A DNA stretch of 64,000 nt, taken from the NCBI RefSeq assembly GCF_033097365.1, contig NZ_AP028461.1, positions 7,874,001-7,938,000 of the forward strand, read 5' to 3'. The position numbers were made by a program, and so were the translations under genes. How positions within the stretch are numbered: the stretch's first letter is position 1; each line of letters opens with the position of its first letter. Of this stretch, positions 41,696 to 51,200 are shown one piece after another. The DNA comes from Actinoplanes sichuanensis (GTDB lineage Bacteria; Actinomycetota; Actinomycetes; Mycobacteriales; Micromonosporaceae). The notes beneath the pieces are model-generated. The model did no database searches. It was not told the DNA's origin and saw only the letters and a list, made by a program, of their open reading frames with translations.

Positions 41696-43051
41696 TTGAC
41701 CGACGATGTCCTCATCGTGCACGGCGGTACGCCGCTGCAGGGACAGATCCGGGTCCGTGGCGCCAAGAATCTCGTATCCAAGGCCATGGTCGCCGCCCTG
41801 CTCGGCGAGTCGCCGAGCCGCCTCTTCGACGTCCCGCGGATCCGGGACGTGGAGGTGGTCAGCGGTCTCCTCGAGCTGCACGGTGTGAAGGTCACCGCCG
41901 GCGTCGAGGACGGCGAACTGGTGATGGACCCCACCAACGTGGAGTCCGCAAGCACCGACGAGATCAACGTGCACGCGGGTTCGAGCCGTATCCCGATCCT
42001 GTTCTGCGGGCCGCTGCTGCACCGGCTCGGCCACGCGTTCATCCCGGACCTGGGTGGCTGCCACATCGGCCCCCGCCCGATCGACTTCCACATCAGGGCG
42101 CTGCGCGAGTTCGGCGCCGTCGTCGACAAGACCCCTGAGGGCATGCACCTGAGCGCCCCCAACGGTCTGCACGGCGCCAAACTGGAACTGCCCTACCCGA
42201 GCGTCGGCGCGACCGAGCAGGTGCTGCTCACCGCGGTCCGCGCGGAGGGCGTCACCGAGCTGCGCAACGCCGCGATCGAGCCGGAGATCATGGACCTCAT
42301 CTGCATTCTGCAGAAGATGGGCGCCATCATCACGGTGCACACCGATCGGGTCATCGAGATCCAGGGCGTCCCCCGGCTGTACGGCTACGAGCACAAGCCG
42401 ATCCCGGACCGGATCGAGGCCGCCAGCTGGGCCGCCGCCGCGCTCGCCACCCGTGGCGAGATCGAGGTGGTCGGCGCCCGCCAGGCCGACATGATGACGT
42501 TCCTGAACGTCTTCCGGTCCATCGGCGGCGAGCTGAAGATCACCGACGACCGGGTGGCCCGCGAGGGTGTCTCCGGGGCCGAGGGCGGCATCAAGTTCTG
42601 GCACCCCGGCGGCGAGCTCAAGGCCGTCGCGCTGGAGACCGACGTGCACCCCGGTTTCATGACCGACTGGCAGCAGCCCCTGGTGGTGGCACTGACCCAG
42701 GCCCGCGGCATCTCGATCATGCACGAGACGGTGTACGAGCAGCGGCTCGGCTACACCGAGGCGCTGAACCAGATGGGCGCGACCATCCAGGTCTACCGGG
42801 ACTGCCTCGGTGGCACCCCGTGCCGGTTCGGCCGCCGCAACTTCATGCACTCCGCGGTCATCGCCGGCCCGTCCAAGCTGCACGCGGCCGACCTGCGCAT
42901 CCCCGACCTGCGGGCCGGGTTCGCGCACCTGATCGCGGCGCTGGCCGCCGAGGGCACCTCGCGGGTCTACGGCGTCGACCTGATCAAGCGGGGGTATGAG
43001 GACTTCGAAGCCAAGCTGGCAGCCCTCGGTGCCCATGTAGAGCGGCCCTGA
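41696..43051 (+). CDS. murA: UDP-GlcNAc 1-carboxyvinyltransferase (MurA)
   Basis: 451 residues. First committed step of peptidoglycan synthesis, adding enolpyruvate to UDP-GlcNAc. The active-site Cys that fosfomycin modifies is in GGCHIGPRP; also GAKNLVSKAMVAALLG at the N-terminus and YPSVGATEQVLL. The Cys predicts sensitivity. The TTG at 41696 with GGAGG 5 bases before is the best start; a frame to 41588 is open but atypical. The upstream 206 bp are unusually AT-rich; I see no clear promoter. Confidence 0.94.
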   Translation: MTDDVLIVHGGTPLQGQIRVRGAKNLVSKAMVAALLGESPSRLFDVPRIRDVEVVSGLLELHGVKVTAGVEDGELVMDPTNVESASTDEINVHAGSSRIPILFCGPLLHRLGHAFIPDLGGCHIGPRPIDFHIRALREFGAVVDKTPEGMHLSAPNGLHGAKLELPYPSVGATEQVLLTAVRAEGVTELRNAAIEPEIMDLICILQKMGAIITVHTDRVIEIQGVPRLYGYEHKPIPDRIEAASWAAAALATRGEIEVVGARQADMMTFLNVFRSIGGELKITDDRVAREGVSGAEGGIKFWHPGGELKAVALETDVHPGFMTDWQQPLVVALTQARGISIMHETVYEQRLGYTEALNQMGATIQVYRDCLGGTPCRFGRRNFMHSAVIAGPSKLHAADLRIPDLRAGFAHLIAALAAEGTSRVYGVDLIKRGYEDFEAKLAALGAHVERP

Positions 43052-43072
43052 TCAGCTATTTCGCTACGATCG

Positions 43073-43101
43073 ACGGCGCGGTGTGTAACACACCGCGCCG
43101 T
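43073..43101 (+). terminator. Intrinsic terminator downstream of murA
   Basis: Perfect 13-bp stem ACGGCGCGGTGTG / CACACCGCGCCGT with a TAA loop followed by TTT. It also abuts the -10 of the next gene. Confidence 0.9.
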
Positions 43102-43106
43102 TTGGC

Positions 43107-43112
43107 TACGCT
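43107..43112 (+). promoter_or_regulatory. -10 element (TACGCT), leaderless DUF3043 gene
   Basis: The TANNNT box ends 6 bases before GTG 43119. No Shine-Dalgarno sequence. Confidence 0.5.
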
Positions 43113-43118
43113 GCTGGG

Positions 43119-43742
43119 GTGTCTCCGCTGTTTCGCCGCAAGTCCGCCGACCTCGTCGCCGACGCCACCGCCTCGGTGACCGAGGACGAGTCCGCCTCGG
43201 TCCATCGCAAGGGCTACACCCCCAGCAAGAAAGAGCTGGGCGTGGTCACCCCGAAACGGACCGTCCAGGGCCGCCGTGTGCAGGACCCGGCACCCGCCAA
43301 CCGCAAAGAGGCCTACAAGCAGCTCCGTGAGCGGCAGCGGGCCGAGCGGCTCGAGGCGTCCGAGGGCATGCGCAACGGCGACGAGCGCTACCTGCTCGCC
43401 CGTGACCGCGGCCCGGAGCGCTCGCTGGTCCGCGACATCGTCGACTCCCGCCGCACCGCCGGGTCGTATTTCATCGCCGGTGCCGTGATCGTGCTGATCG
43501 GCTCGTCGGTCGCGATCCCGATCGTGCAGACCGCCAGCACCGTGCTGTGGGCCGGCCTGGCGTTCGCCGTGCTCGTCGACAGCATCTTCATCAGCCGGCG
43601 GATCAAGAAGCTGGTGCGCGCCCGCTTCCCGGAGACCACGCAGCGGCTCGGCTCGCTGTACTTCTACGGCATCATGCGCGGGCTGACGTTCCGCCGCATG
43701 CGGGTGCCGAAGCCGAAGGTCGAGCTGGGCGCCACAATCTGA
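43119..43742 (+). CDS. DUF3043 membrane protein
   Basis: 207 residues. A basic N-terminal half (KGYTPSKKELGVVTPKR, then a REAYKQLRERQRAER-type helix) and two hydrophobic helices near 120-160, then RRIKKLVRARFPETTQRLG. This is a conserved actinobacterial family of unknown function. The leaderless GTG is supported by a TANNNT 6 bases upstream. Confidence 0.88.
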   Translation: MSPLFRRKSADLVADATASVTEDESASVHRKGYTPSKKELGVVTPKRTVQGRRVQDPAPANRKEAYKQLRERQRAERLEASEGMRNGDERYLLARDRGPERSLVRDIVDSRRTAGSYFIAGAVIVLIGSSVAIPIVQTASTVLWAGLAFAVLVDSIFISRRIKKLVRARFPETTQRLGSLYFYGIMRGLTFRRMRVPKPKVELGATI

Positions 43743-43752
43743 CCGTTCCCAT

Positions 43753-43785
43753 CGAAACGCGGAGGCCACCGGCCTCCGCGTTTCG
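43753..43785. terminator. Bidirectional stem-loop terminator
   Basis: A perfect 15-bp stem CGAAACGCGGAGGCC / GGCCTCCGCGTTTCG with a 3-base loop, between the convergent DUF3043 and azlD genes. Confidence 0.9.
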
Positions 43786-43816
43786 CATACCCCGACAGCC
43801 CTGCGGACCAGCCGGT

Positions 43817-44125
43817 TCATTCGATGCCGGCTAGACGTAGCAGGGCTGTCACCGCGGCTGCGGCGATCACCACCAGTACGAACGGGGCCTTGCGCCAGGC
43901 CAGTAAGGCACCGGCCAGGACTCCGGCGGGGCGGGCGAAGCCGGCGAACTCGCTTCCGGCCATCAGGGTGGCGGTCGCGGCCAGGGCGGCCAGCAAGGCG
44001 GCGGCCGACATCGGGAGCATTCGTTGCAGGGAGGCGGAGAGCTCCAGGCGTTCGCGGAGCAGGACCCCGCTCAGGCGGAACGCGTAGGTGCCGACGGCCA
44101 GCACCAGGATCGCGGCGATCAGCAT
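43817..44125 (-). CDS. azlD: AzlD-type branched-chain amino acid exporter subunit
   Basis: 102 residues, about three or four hydrophobic helices. Small partner of AzlC; together they export branched-chain amino acids. Overlaps azlC by 7 bp, the usual arrangement. Confidence 0.88.
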   Translation of the reverse strand: MLIAAILVLAVGTYAFRLSGVLLRERLELSASLQRMLPMSAAALLAALAATATLMAGSEFAGFARPAGVLAGALLAWRKAPFVLVVIAAAAVTALLRLAGIE

Positions 44126-44907
44126 CGGTCCCCCTCGGAGACGTCATCGGGAGTCGGCACGGAGGGCGGGCGCACCGGAGCGATCCGCGCGGACTCGGCG
44201 GGCCCGGCCGTCAGAGGCGGGGCGTCCGGGGACGATCGGCGGTTCCGGGTTGTCGGGCGGACGAGAACCAGCAGGCCCAGCAGGGCGCACATCACCGGAA
44301 GGCCGGCCGGGAGGACCGGAGTCAGCAGCACCGCCAGGGCGGCGCCGGTCAGGGCCACCAGACGGGTCTCCCGATCGCGGAGCGACGGCAGGATCAGCGC
44401 GATCAGGCCCGCCGGGAAAGCCGCGTCGAGGCCCAGGGCGTCCGGATCTCCGGTGGCTCCGCCGAGCAGGACGCCCAGGACGACTCCGATGTTCCAGGCG
44501 ACGAACAGGCTGCCGCCGACCAGCCAGTAGACGCGGCGGCGGGCGGTGGGCGAGGACTCGGCCAGGGCGAAGGCGACCGCCTCGTCGGTCATCAGGTGGC
44601 TGCCGACCAGACGATCCCGCCAGCGGGTGCCGATGGTGTCCGCGACGGCCAGCCCGAACGGCAGGTGGCGGGCGTTGAGCAGCAGGCCGGCCAGCACGGC
44701 GGCGATCGGGTTGCCGGCGGCGAGCAGGCCCACGGCCAGGAACTGGGCGCCACCGGCGAAGATCAGCACCGACATGACGACCGGAACCCAGGCGGGTAGC
44801 CCGTACGCGATGGCGATGGCCCCGAAGGAGGCGCCGACCGCCAGGGAGGCGGCGGCCAGCGCGCCGATGTCGCGAAGCTGGGCCCGCGTTCGATATAACG
44901 TCCCCAT
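44119..44907 (-). CDS. azlC: AzlC-type branched-chain amino acid exporter subunit
   Basis: 262 residues with about five or six membrane helices. AzlC signatures are GASFGAIAIAYGLP near the N-terminus, GGAQFLAVGLLAAGNP, and LLNARHLPFGLAVAD. The C-terminal 40 residues are Pro/Arg-rich and cytoplasmic. ATG 44907. It is divergent from an XRE-cupin regulator, which is its probable repressor. Confidence 0.9.
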   Translation of the reverse strand: MGTLYRTRAQLRDIGALAAASLAVGASFGAIAIAYGLPAWVPVVMSVLIFAGGAQFLAVGLLAAGNPIAAVLAGLLLNARHLPFGLAVADTIGTRWRDRLVGSHLMTDEAVAFALAESSPTARRRVYWLVGGSLFVAWNIGVVLGVLLGGATGDPDALGLDAAFPAGLIALILPSLRDRETRLVALTGAALAVLLTPVLPAGLPVMCALLGLLVLVRPTTRNRRSSPDAPPLTAGPAESARIAPVRPPSVPTPDDVSEGDRC

Positions 44908-44920
44908 AGTTCGACATGCT

Positions 44921-44940
44921 GAACGATCCGCACTGCGTTC
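44921..44940. promoter_or_regulatory. Possible operator between azlC and XRE-cupin gene
   Basis: GAACG at 44921-44925 and CGTTC at 44936-44940 form a short inverted repeat with a 10-base spacer in the 67-bp divergent gap. Weak evidence. Confidence 0.3.
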
Positions 44941-44974
44941 GTCAAACCGAACACTTGGACCGATGGAGCGAACA

Positions 44975-45532
44975 ATGCAACAACCGGCACCACCGCTCGC
45001 AGTCATCGCCGCCGCCCTGCGACGGGAACGGGACCGGGCCGGGATCTCCCTCGCCGAACTGGCCCGCCGCGCCGGGCTGGCCAAGTCGACGCTGTCCCAG
45101 CTGGAATCGGGCGCCGGCAACCCCAGCATCGAGACGCTGTGGGCGCTCGGCGTCGCGCTCGGCGTCCCGTTCAGTCGGCTGGTCGAGCCGCCGCCGTCAC
45201 CGGTGCGCGTGGTCCGGGCCGGCAGCAGTCCGCGGGTGCGGGCCGAGGGGGCCGACTTCTACGGCACCCTGCTGACCGCCGGGGTGCCCGGGACCCGGCG
45301 GGACGTCTACGTGCTGGAGCTGGAGCCGGGCGCGCGGCGCGACGCCGACCCGCACATCCCGGGCAGCGTCGAGCACCTGATCGTGTCGGCCGGCCGGATC
45401 CGCACCGGGCCGGTCGACGAACTGGTCGAACTCGGACCCGGTGACTATGTGACGTTCCCGGGCGACGTGCCGCACAGCTACGAGGCGCTGGAGCCGGGCT
45501 CCTGGGCGACCCTGGTCATGGAGCATCGGTAG
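44975..45532 (+). CDS. XRE-family regulator with cupin domain
   Basis: 185 residues. The N-terminal HTH (ISLAELARRAGLAKSTLSQLE) and C-terminal cupin (HIPGSVEHLIVSAGRI, then PGDYVTFPGDVPHSY) match regulators that bind small ligands. It sits head-to-head with azlC and probably controls it. GGAG lies 7 bases before ATG 44975. The 3' end overlaps the ABC ATPase gene by 17 bp. Confidence 0.9.
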   Translation: MQQPAPPLAVIAAALRRERDRAGISLAELARRAGLAKSTLSQLESGAGNPSIETLWALGVALGVPFSRLVEPPPSPVRVVRAGSSPRVRAEGADFYGTLLTAGVPGTRRDVYVLELEPGARRDADPHIPGSVEHLIVSAGRIRTGPVDELVELGPGDYVTFPGDVPHSYEALEPGSWATLVMEHR

Positions 45533-46475
45533 CCGAGTAGAGGCGGGCCACCACGTCCTCGATGTCCGGTTCGAGTAGCGAGAGGTCGCGGACCGGGACC
45601 GCGGCGACCAGAGCACCCACCGCGGCGGCCGCCGTCGTCGACTCCAGCGCGAACGTCGCGCGATGACCATTAGCGGTCACGCTGGTGAGCACCGCGCCGG
45701 GCAGTTCGAATCCGGGCGGCAGCGACTGCTCCAGATCGGCGACCAGGGTGCGGCGGGAACCGTACCGGGTGTGCAGGGCCTCGATGCTGCCGTCGTGCAC
45801 CACCCGGCCGTGGTCGATCACCACGAGACGTTCGCAGAGACGTTCGATGTCGGCCAGGTCGTGGGTGGTCAGCACCAGGGTCACGTCGCCGGTCGCGCCG
45901 AGCTCGGCCAGGAACGAACGGACCGCCTGTTTGCTGACCACGTCCAGGCCGATCGTCGGCTCGTCCAGGAACAGCACCTCCGGGCCGTGCAGCAGGGCCG
46001 CGGTCAGCTCGCCGCGCATCCGCTGGCCCAGCGACAACTGCCGGACCGGGGTGTCCAGGAACTCGTCCAGATCGAGCAGATCCCGGCACCGTCTCAATCT
46101 GGCGGCGTGCTCGGCGGCCGGCACCCGGTAGATGTACCGGAGCAGCTCGAACGACTCCCGCAACGGCAGGTCCCACCACAGTTGCGAGCGCTGGCCGAAG
46201 ACCACGCCGATCCGCAGGGCCAGTCTCGTGCGCTGCGGCACCGGGGCCAGGCCGCACACCGACACCTCCCCCGAGGTGGGGGTCAGCACACCGGTGAGCA
46301 TCTTCAGGGTGGTCGACTTCCCGGCACCGTTCGGGCCGATGTAGCCGACCATCTCACCGCGATCGATCGTCAGACTGACCCCGTCCACGGCGGCCACGGT
46401 CCGCTTCTTGCGTCGAAATCGGCCGGCTTTCACCCGTACCGTGAAGTCTTTTTGCAGGTCTTGCATTTTGATCAT
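45516..46475 (-). CDS. ABC transporter ATPase (ABC-2 type)
   Basis: 319 residues. Walker A GPNGAGKST, signature LSLGQRMRGE, Walker B VLFLDEPTIGLD and switch His in TTHDLADIE. Pairs with the two permeases directly upstream on the same strand (COG4586 type). The ATG overlaps the preceding permease stop by 4 bp. Substrate unknown; such systems often export drugs or lipids. Confidence 0.93.
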   Translation of the reverse strand: MIKMQDLQKDFTVRVKAGRFRRKKRTVAAVDGVSLTIDRGEMVGYIGPNGAGKSTTLKMLTGVLTPTSGEVSVCGLAPVPQRTRLALRIGVVFGQRSQLWWDLPLRESFELLRYIYRVPAAEHAARLRRCRDLLDLDEFLDTPVRQLSLGQRMRGELTAALLHGPEVLFLDEPTIGLDVVSKQAVRSFLAELGATGDVTLVLTTHDLADIERLCERLVVIDHGRVVHDGSIEALHTRYGSRRTLVADLEQSLPPGFELPGAVLTSVTANGHRATFALESTTAAAAVGALVAAVPVRDLSLLEPDIEDVVARLYSATDAP

Positions 46476-47272
46476 GAGCCGGTGCTCCGGTAGTGACGGA
46501 TGCCGGTGCGCCAGACGACCGCGGCGATCGCCGCCGCACCGACCGCGACCAGCGGAGACAGGAAGCCGGCCCAGGCCGGCAGGCCGAGCGGATCGGCCCG
46601 GCCGAGCAGCGCGAGCGCCGGCTGATAGGCGACGAAACCGAAACCGAGGGCGTAGGCGAACAGGTTGCGGAACCAGCCGCCATAAACCGAGACGGGGTAC
46701 GAGGTGAAGTCGCGCCCGCCGTAGGTGAACGCGGATCCGATCTCCCCGGAGTCGACCCACCAGAACGCCAGGCTGGCGCTGAGCACGAAGATCGACCCGA
46801 AGAAGACCGCCGCCGCGATCGGGGTGAGCACGATGAGCAGCACCCGGCCCGGTGTCCAGTCGATGTGATTTGCGGCGACCGCCACACCCAGCACCGTGAC
46901 TCCGAACACCACCCGCAACGCCTTGCGCACCGGCAGATCCATCAGCAGCAACTGCGGCAGCGCGGGCAGCGGCCGGACCAGCACCGCGTCGAGTGTTCCG
47001 GCCCGCACGTAGGTCTTCAGCCGATCGACGTTGCCGACCGTGAGATCGGCCAGCGCGAACCCGGCCGAGCTCAGCCCCACGATCAGCACCGCCTCACGCA
47101 GGCTGAACCCGCCGACCGCCGGGGTCGCCCGGAACAGCACCAGCACGGTGAGCACGTCGAACACCGTCGCGCCCACGTTGCCGAACAACTCCACCAGGAA
47201 CGACGCCCGGTACGACGTCGCCGACCGCAACTGCGCCGACCCGAGCGCGACATACGCCCGCAACTCACCCAC
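46472..47272 (-). CDS. ABC-2 permease subunit
   Basis: 266 residues, about six hydrophobic helices. Second permease of the operon (COG3694-like). Overlaps the first permease by 8 bp and the ATPase by 4 bp, so translation is coupled and the subunits form a heteromer. Confidence 0.9.
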   Translation of the reverse strand: MGELRAYVALGSAQLRSATSYRASFLVELFGNVGATVFDVLTVLVLFRATPAVGGFSLREAVLIVGLSSAGFALADLTVGNVDRLKTYVRAGTLDAVLVRPLPALPQLLLMDLPVRKALRVVFGVTVLGVAVAANHIDWTPGRVLLIVLTPIAAAVFFGSIFVLSASLAFWWVDSGEIGSAFTYGGRDFTSYPVSVYGGWFRNLFAYALGFGFVAYQPALALLGRADPLGLPAWAGFLSPLVAVGAAAIAAVVWRTGIRHYRSTGS

Positions 47273-48125
47273 CCTGCACCACCAGGCGCTTCTCGGCCCG
47301 CCGCTGGACCAGGGCGGCCAGCGCCAGGATCGCGACCGCCCACAGCAGTTGGAGACCCACCAGGCCGGCCTGCAGCGCCGGGCCGTCCCGCTCGGCGATC
47401 ACGTCGAGTGGCGTCTGCAACAGGCTCGGCAGCGGGGTCAGCACCCACAACGCCACCACGAACTCCTCCGGCAGCAGGCGCAGCGGGAAATACAGGCCGC
47501 CCAGCACACCCGAACCGAGCGTCCACAGCATGATCGGGCCACGCGCGTCGTGCAGCCAGTACGCGGTCGCGTTGACGACATAACGGCAGCCGAAGCAGAT
47601 CACCACGGCCAGAATCACCGAGACCGCGAACAGCGGAACCGTCTGCCACCGGGCCGGAGTGTGCAGCGGGAAGAACAGGGCACCGGCCAGCAGCGGCGGA
47701 CCGAACCTGGTCAGCATGCCGTACAGCGCCCGGCCCAGGTCAGCGGCGAGATAGCCGGTCACCGGGGCGATCGGACGTAACAGGTCGGCCGCGATGTCGC
47801 CGGACCGGATCCGGTCCGCCAGCTCGGTCCAACCCCAGATGCCGATGACACTCAGTAGACCCTGACCGACCCAGACGTAGAGCGCGAGTTGCTCGGCGTC
47901 GTACCCCGCGGGCCGCCGCCCGACCGCCTCCGCGGCCACCGCGAGCAGCACATAACAGCGGAGGAAGCCGAACACGATGTTCGTGAACGTTCCGGCTATG
48001 GTGGCTTGCCGGTAGGTGGCGTACCGCCGGAAACCTGACCCGATCAGCGCGCCGAAAGTAGCGACGAAGGCGCGGAACGGACCGATTCGAGAGATCGTCG
48101 GCACGCTGGCGTCTCTCTGGTACAC
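47265..48125 (-). CDS. ABC-2 permease subunit
   Basis: 286 residues, about six hydrophobic helices, first gene of the permease-permease-ATPase operon (COG4587-like). GTG 48125 has AAAGGAG 9 bases before. Divergent from the giant WG-repeat gene by 142 bp. Confidence 0.9.
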   Translation of the reverse strand: MYQRDASVPTISRIGPFRAFVATFGALIGSGFRRYATYRQATIAGTFTNIVFGFLRCYVLLAVAAEAVGRRPAGYDAEQLALYVWVGQGLLSVIGIWGWTELADRIRSGDIAADLLRPIAPVTGYLAADLGRALYGMLTRFGPPLLAGALFFPLHTPARWQTVPLFAVSVILAVVICFGCRYVVNATAYWLHDARGPIMLWTLGSGVLGGLYFPLRLLPEEFVVALWVLTPLPSLLQTPLDVIAERDGPALQAGLVGLQLLWAVAILALAALVQRRAEKRLVVQGG

Positions 48126-48267
48126 GCAGTTAATCTCCTTTCCAGACCCCCGCGACGGAGCCGGGCGACTCTACGCGGGTCCCCGGCCGGACGCGGCACA
48201 TTTTCTGACAGGTGGAGTTCGCCGTGACGGAGCGTTGCCATTCGACGGGTCACCCGTGGGGCGCCCG

Positions 48268-51200
48268 ATGAACGGATGGGGCTCCCGGCCGGGCGACAAC
48301 TGGGACGACGAACCCGCCTGGGTCTACGAGATCACCTGGGAATGGGAACCGCTGCCCGGTCAGCGCTATCCCGGCGACCCCGGCCGCCGCAAGGCCGTGC
48401 ACACGCCGGTCTACGAGGCGTCGCGCGGCGGCTCCGCCCCGGCCAGCACCGCGCCGGCCAGCACCGCGCCGATCAGCCCGGCCGGTCGCGCGTCGGTGCC
48501 GGGTTCGTCGTGGTCCGGATCGCCCGATCAAAATCAGTCACGGTACGAGGAAACGCGCGCTGACTCGCGCGGGCCCGCCGGCGCGCCGCAACCGCCTCGG
48601 GATGAGCCCTCCTGGAATCGGCCCGCCCACTCCATGCCCGAGCAGCGGCGCGGGGGTGTGCCCGTCTACGGCGCTTCGGCACCGGTCTCGCCTGGTGGGC
48701 GCGCTCCTCAGGGGCCGCCCGACGGAGGCGGATGGGGGCGGGGACCGGGCTCCGGCAATCCGCCGGTCTCGCCTGGACCGGATGGGCGTGGGCAGTTCCC
48801 CGGCTCTTCGTCCGGCGCCTCCTCCGCCGGGCAGTTCGGTGGTCCCGGCGGTCCGGGGCGGCCGGCCGGTCCCGCGCCGCGCGGTGGGCCTGGTGCTTCC
48901 GGGCCTCAGTCTCCCGGCGGCGGCGCGCCGCGCGGTGGGCCGGGTTCGCCCGGGCAACCCGGTCCCGGGTTCGCGGGTCAGCGTGGTCCTGGGCCTTCCG
49001 GGCAGCCGTCGTATGGCGGGCCGGGCGGGCCCGGACAGCCTTCGCATGGCGGGCCCGGACAGCCTTCGCATGGCGGGTCGGGTGCTCCCGGCCCGGCTGG
49101 GCGGCAGGGGCCGGGGCGGCACGAGGGTGCGCCCGGTCGTCATGAAGGACATCCCGGACGGCACGAGCCGGGCCGCTTCGGTGGTCCGGTCGCGCCCGCG
49201 GCGTCGGCCGGGTTCGCTCCCGGCCGGGGACGGCCCGATCAGGAGCCCGGTTTCCAGGGTCGCCGACCGGGTCCGGAGCAGCAGATTCCCCGGCAGAGTG
49301 GGGACGCGCGCCCGGTTTCCGGCCCGACGTCGCCCGCCGGACCCACCTACGGTGCCGCTCGTCCGGCGCCCGCCGACGCTTTCCCGGCCTACCACGACGA
49401 CCGCCGCACACCACGCGAAGGACGCACCCCGGACGCGCCGTTCGACCTGCGGCCCGCGCCGCATGACCGGAACTCGCCGGCCCCCGCCCGCCCGGCACCC
49501 CAGCCGACCCGGGTCACCCCGTCGCAGCCGGTCGCTCCGGCTGCCGTCTACCCGGCGGTTCCCGGCCAGGGCCCCGGCATGTCGGTGCCCGACCAGAACC
49601 GTGGCACAGCCGGCGGGGTAGCCCCGGTCTCCGGAGTAGCGACCCCCTACGGCCCCGGCCCCGGCGGCCGTGGCCCCGACGCGGGCGGTCCCGGCGCCAC
49701 CGGGCCGGTTTCCGGGGCGGGTGTCCCCGGCGGGCGCGGCCCGGTACCCGGGGCGGGTGTCCCCGGCGGGCGCGGCCCGGTACCCGGGTCGGCGGTACCC
49801 GGTCCGACGTTCCCGCACGTCCAGCCCGGGCCAGAGGCCAGGCAGGCACTGCGCGGTCCCGGCACACCGGCACCGGTCTCCGCGCCGACGGCTCCCCCGA
49901 CACCCGGTGTCGCACCGGTTTCGAGTCCAGCGGCGCGCGACCCCCAGCCCGGGGTCAACCCGGTCTCCGGACCGGCCGCGACCGGCCCACGCACCGGATC
50001 CGCACAGGTCACCGCGCCCGGTGGGATCGACCCGCGCACCGGAAGCCCGTTCGGCAGCGGGCCCACCGGTCCGGCACCGCGTTTCGGCCCGGCAGGCGTC
50101 GACCCGCGCGGCTCAGCCGCGCCCGTCTCCGGACCCGTCGGCCCGGTATCCCACGCCGGGTCCGCACCTGGTTCCGGCCAGCCGGGGTTCGAACCGCGAA
50201 CCGGTGCCGCGCCCGTTTCCGCGCCTGCCGGCGGTTACCCGCAGGCCGGAAGTGGCACCGCGCCCGTTTCCGCGCCTGCCGGCGGTTACCCGCAGGCCGG
50301 AAGTGGCACCGCGCCCGTTTCGGCGCCTGCCGGCGGTTACCCGCAGGCCGGAAGTGGCACCGCGCCCGTTTCCGCGCCTGCCGGCGGTTACCCGCAGGCC
50401 GGAAGTGGCACCGCGCCCGTTTCGGCGCCTGCCGGCGGCTACCCGCAGGCCGGAAGTGGCACCGCGCCGGTTGCCGGGGTGGCTGGTCCGGATGGGCGGT
50501 ATCCGCACGGTCAGCAGCGGCCGGAGGCCTCGCAGGCGATCGGCGGGCCGGGTTCGGTCACGAGCGGTAGGCCGGGAGCACCGACCGGTGCCGAGCCCGT
50601 TTCCGGGCCGGTCGGGGGCGCCGGGCAGCCGGCCGGGGCCGGGGTGTCGTTCCCGCGTGGTCAGGAACCGGCCGGTGGAAGCGGCTTCGGTGAGCGCGGA
50701 CATGACGAACAGGACCCGACCCGGCCGCTCGACCCGCGCCGGCTGGTGCAGGGCACGAACCCGGACGGGCGCCACGACGGCGTCTCCCAACCGGACGATC
50801 CGACGCGGCCGTTCGGGCTTCGGCGGCGGGTCGGTGGCGAAGGGCTCGGGCCGCTCGAGGACCCCACCCGCGCGATCGATCCGCGTGGGCCGGGCCCGGA
50901 TGCTCCGGGCATGCCCACCGCGGGTGGGCACGGGCCGGCAGCCGGTCAGCAGCCGACGACCGGTCAGCGTTTCGACTCCGGTCACCGGACCGAACCCGGG
51001 CACGGCACGATCGGCCACCGGATGGAGCCGTGGCAGACCGCGGCGTCCACACCGGTTCAATCTGGCGAACCTGGTTCGGTCGGCGAACCCGGCATCTCCG
51101 GCGGCTGGGCTTCCAGGCCACCGACCAGCCCGGAGACGCCTGTCGAGTCGAGCCCGGCCCAGCCGATCGCGTCCGGGTTGGCGCAGCCGTTCGGCCCGGA

